Source: Paenibacillus aestuarii
GTDB taxonomy: Bacteria; Bacillota; Bacilli; Paenibacillales; NBRC-103111
DNA length: 41,258 nucleotides
Assembly (NCBI RefSeq): GCF_027789125.1
Contig: NZ_JAQFVF010000078.1
Coordinates: 1-41,258, forward strand
Direction of reading: 5' to 3'
The position numbers and the translations under genes are program-made. Of the stretch, positions 40,784-41,258 are shown in pieces. The number at the start of each line of letters is the position of its first letter. The stretch's first letter is position 1. Below the pieces are notes generated by a model. The model saw only the letters and a program-made list of their open reading frames with translations. It made no database searches and was not told the origin of the DNA.

Positions 40784-41258
40784 GCACGTAAGGTAAGGCG
40801 GTAGTTGAACGCGAACGAGCCCCTAGCCGCTGCAAGGCGCTTGACACCGCTGAGCCCAGGAGCCCACCGGCTGAGGTAGCTTATGTTCAGTGGGGAGGGC
40901 GCTCTAAGCGCTATCCCATTGGCTCAGAAAGAGGTTGAGGCGCGTCTTATGCAGCCTCACCTCTTTGTCTATGTTCAAGAAGAGGGCGCTCTAAGCACGA
41001 TCCCCTTCGCTCATGAAGTAGGTGGTCTGGTTTTGCAGACGATTCACTACGCACGCATATGCTGCAGGAAAGTTCACTGTGAGCGCTATCCCGTTGGCTC
41101 AGAAAGAGGTTGAGGCGTCGTAAGGCGGACTCACCTCTTTGTTTATGTTCAAGAGGAGGGCGCTCTAAGCACGATCCCCTTCGCTCATGAAGCAGGTGGT
41201 CTGGTTTTGCAGACGATTCACTTCGCACGCATATGCTGCAGGAAAGTTTCCTGTGAGC
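40784..41258. repeat. Noncoding region with tandem ~175-bp direct repeats
   Basis: From about 40881 a unit of 174-175 bases recurs. AGGGCGCTCTAAGC occurs near 40896, 40984 and 41158; GAGGGCGCTCTAAGCACGAT occurs at 40982 and 41156; GGCTCAGAAAGAGGTTGAGG recurs with a 175-base offset; GCATATGCTGCAGGAAAGTT recurs near 41056 and 41230. The first copy is internally shortened and the last runs out of the window. The open frames here merely repeat themselves and lack ribosome sites. The stretch 40784-40880 shows nothing recognisable. Confidence 0.85.

Noticed and set aside
40947..41228. 93-codon minus-strand frame with an internally repeated sequence
   Set aside because: The protein repeat simply mirrors the DNA tandem repeat. 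No ribosome site, and another overlapping frame on the plus strand does the same.

Overview
The window looks like chromosomal DNA of a spore-forming, Paenibacillus-like member of the Bacillota. This rests on strong AGGAGG-type ribosome binding sites, frequent TTG/GTG starts, a FapR-type operator before fabH, an ANTAR-controlled nitrate assimilation operon, and relatives of spore-surface sugar genes (CgeB, SpsI/SpsK/SpsL-like). The genus is inferred from gene content only. There are no rRNA, tRNA, CRISPR or IS features.

Region 1 (1-30.3 kb) is a large surface-glycan island, probably for the spore surface. It opens with the 3' end of a GT4 glycosyltransferase. A leftward operon (6789 down to 1428) follows: a GT8 enzyme, UDP-galactopyranose mutase, three tandem paralogues of an 'AHKDE' glycosyltransferase-like family, and a UDP-glucuronate-4-epimerase-like SDR. 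A truncated GT8 remnant lies beyond its terminator. Rightward from 7115 are UDP-glucose dehydrogenase, UTP-glucose-1-phosphate uridylyltransferase, and a 702-aa fusion protein ending in near-identical 27-aa basic repeats. A chemotaxis receptor, another AHKDE enzyme with an Arg/Lys tail, three small homologous helical proteins, a GT4 enzyme with a very Arg-rich N-terminus and a SulP transporter come next. A tightly coupled 12-gene operon (19232-30274) then carries GT2 enzymes, a dTDP-rhamnose-type sugar pathway, an L-2-hydroxyglutarate-oxidase-like flavoprotein, a CgeB-like protein, a GT-D-fold enzyme and a GT2 enzyme. It ends in a 76-aa protein made only of a basic segment and G-(Y/F)-x-x repeats. 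Many enzymes of unrelated folds share a basic low-complexity tail. Four consecutive or near-consecutive genes also share the G-aromatic-x-x repeat. This suggests a common targeting or assembly tag and is the best candidate for an undescribed system here.

Region 2 (30.3-32.5 kb) holds fabH with a FapR-type operator and a secreted peptidoglycan-binding/CAP-domain protein.

Region 3 (32.5-40.8 kb) is nitrate/nitrite assimilation. A leftward pair encodes an ANTAR antiterminator and an overlapping TrpD-like protein. A rightward operon encodes a NarK-type transporter, NirB, NirD and NasC. Between them lies a consensus sigma-A promoter and a leader with an ANTAR two-hairpin motif whose second hairpin overlaps an intrinsic terminator. 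A second unit with the same arrangement appears to follow it in tandem. The window ends in noncoding tandem repeats of about 175 bp.

How the parts fit: GtaB makes UDP-glucose, TuaD oxidises it to UDP-glucuronate, and the epimerase could give UDP-galacturonate. Glf supplies UDP-galactofuranose and the Sps/Rml-like enzymes supply a dTDP-deoxysugar. At least ten transferases could use these donors. In region 3, nitrate is imported, reduced to nitrite by NasC and to ammonium by NirBD, with expression gated by leader antitermination.
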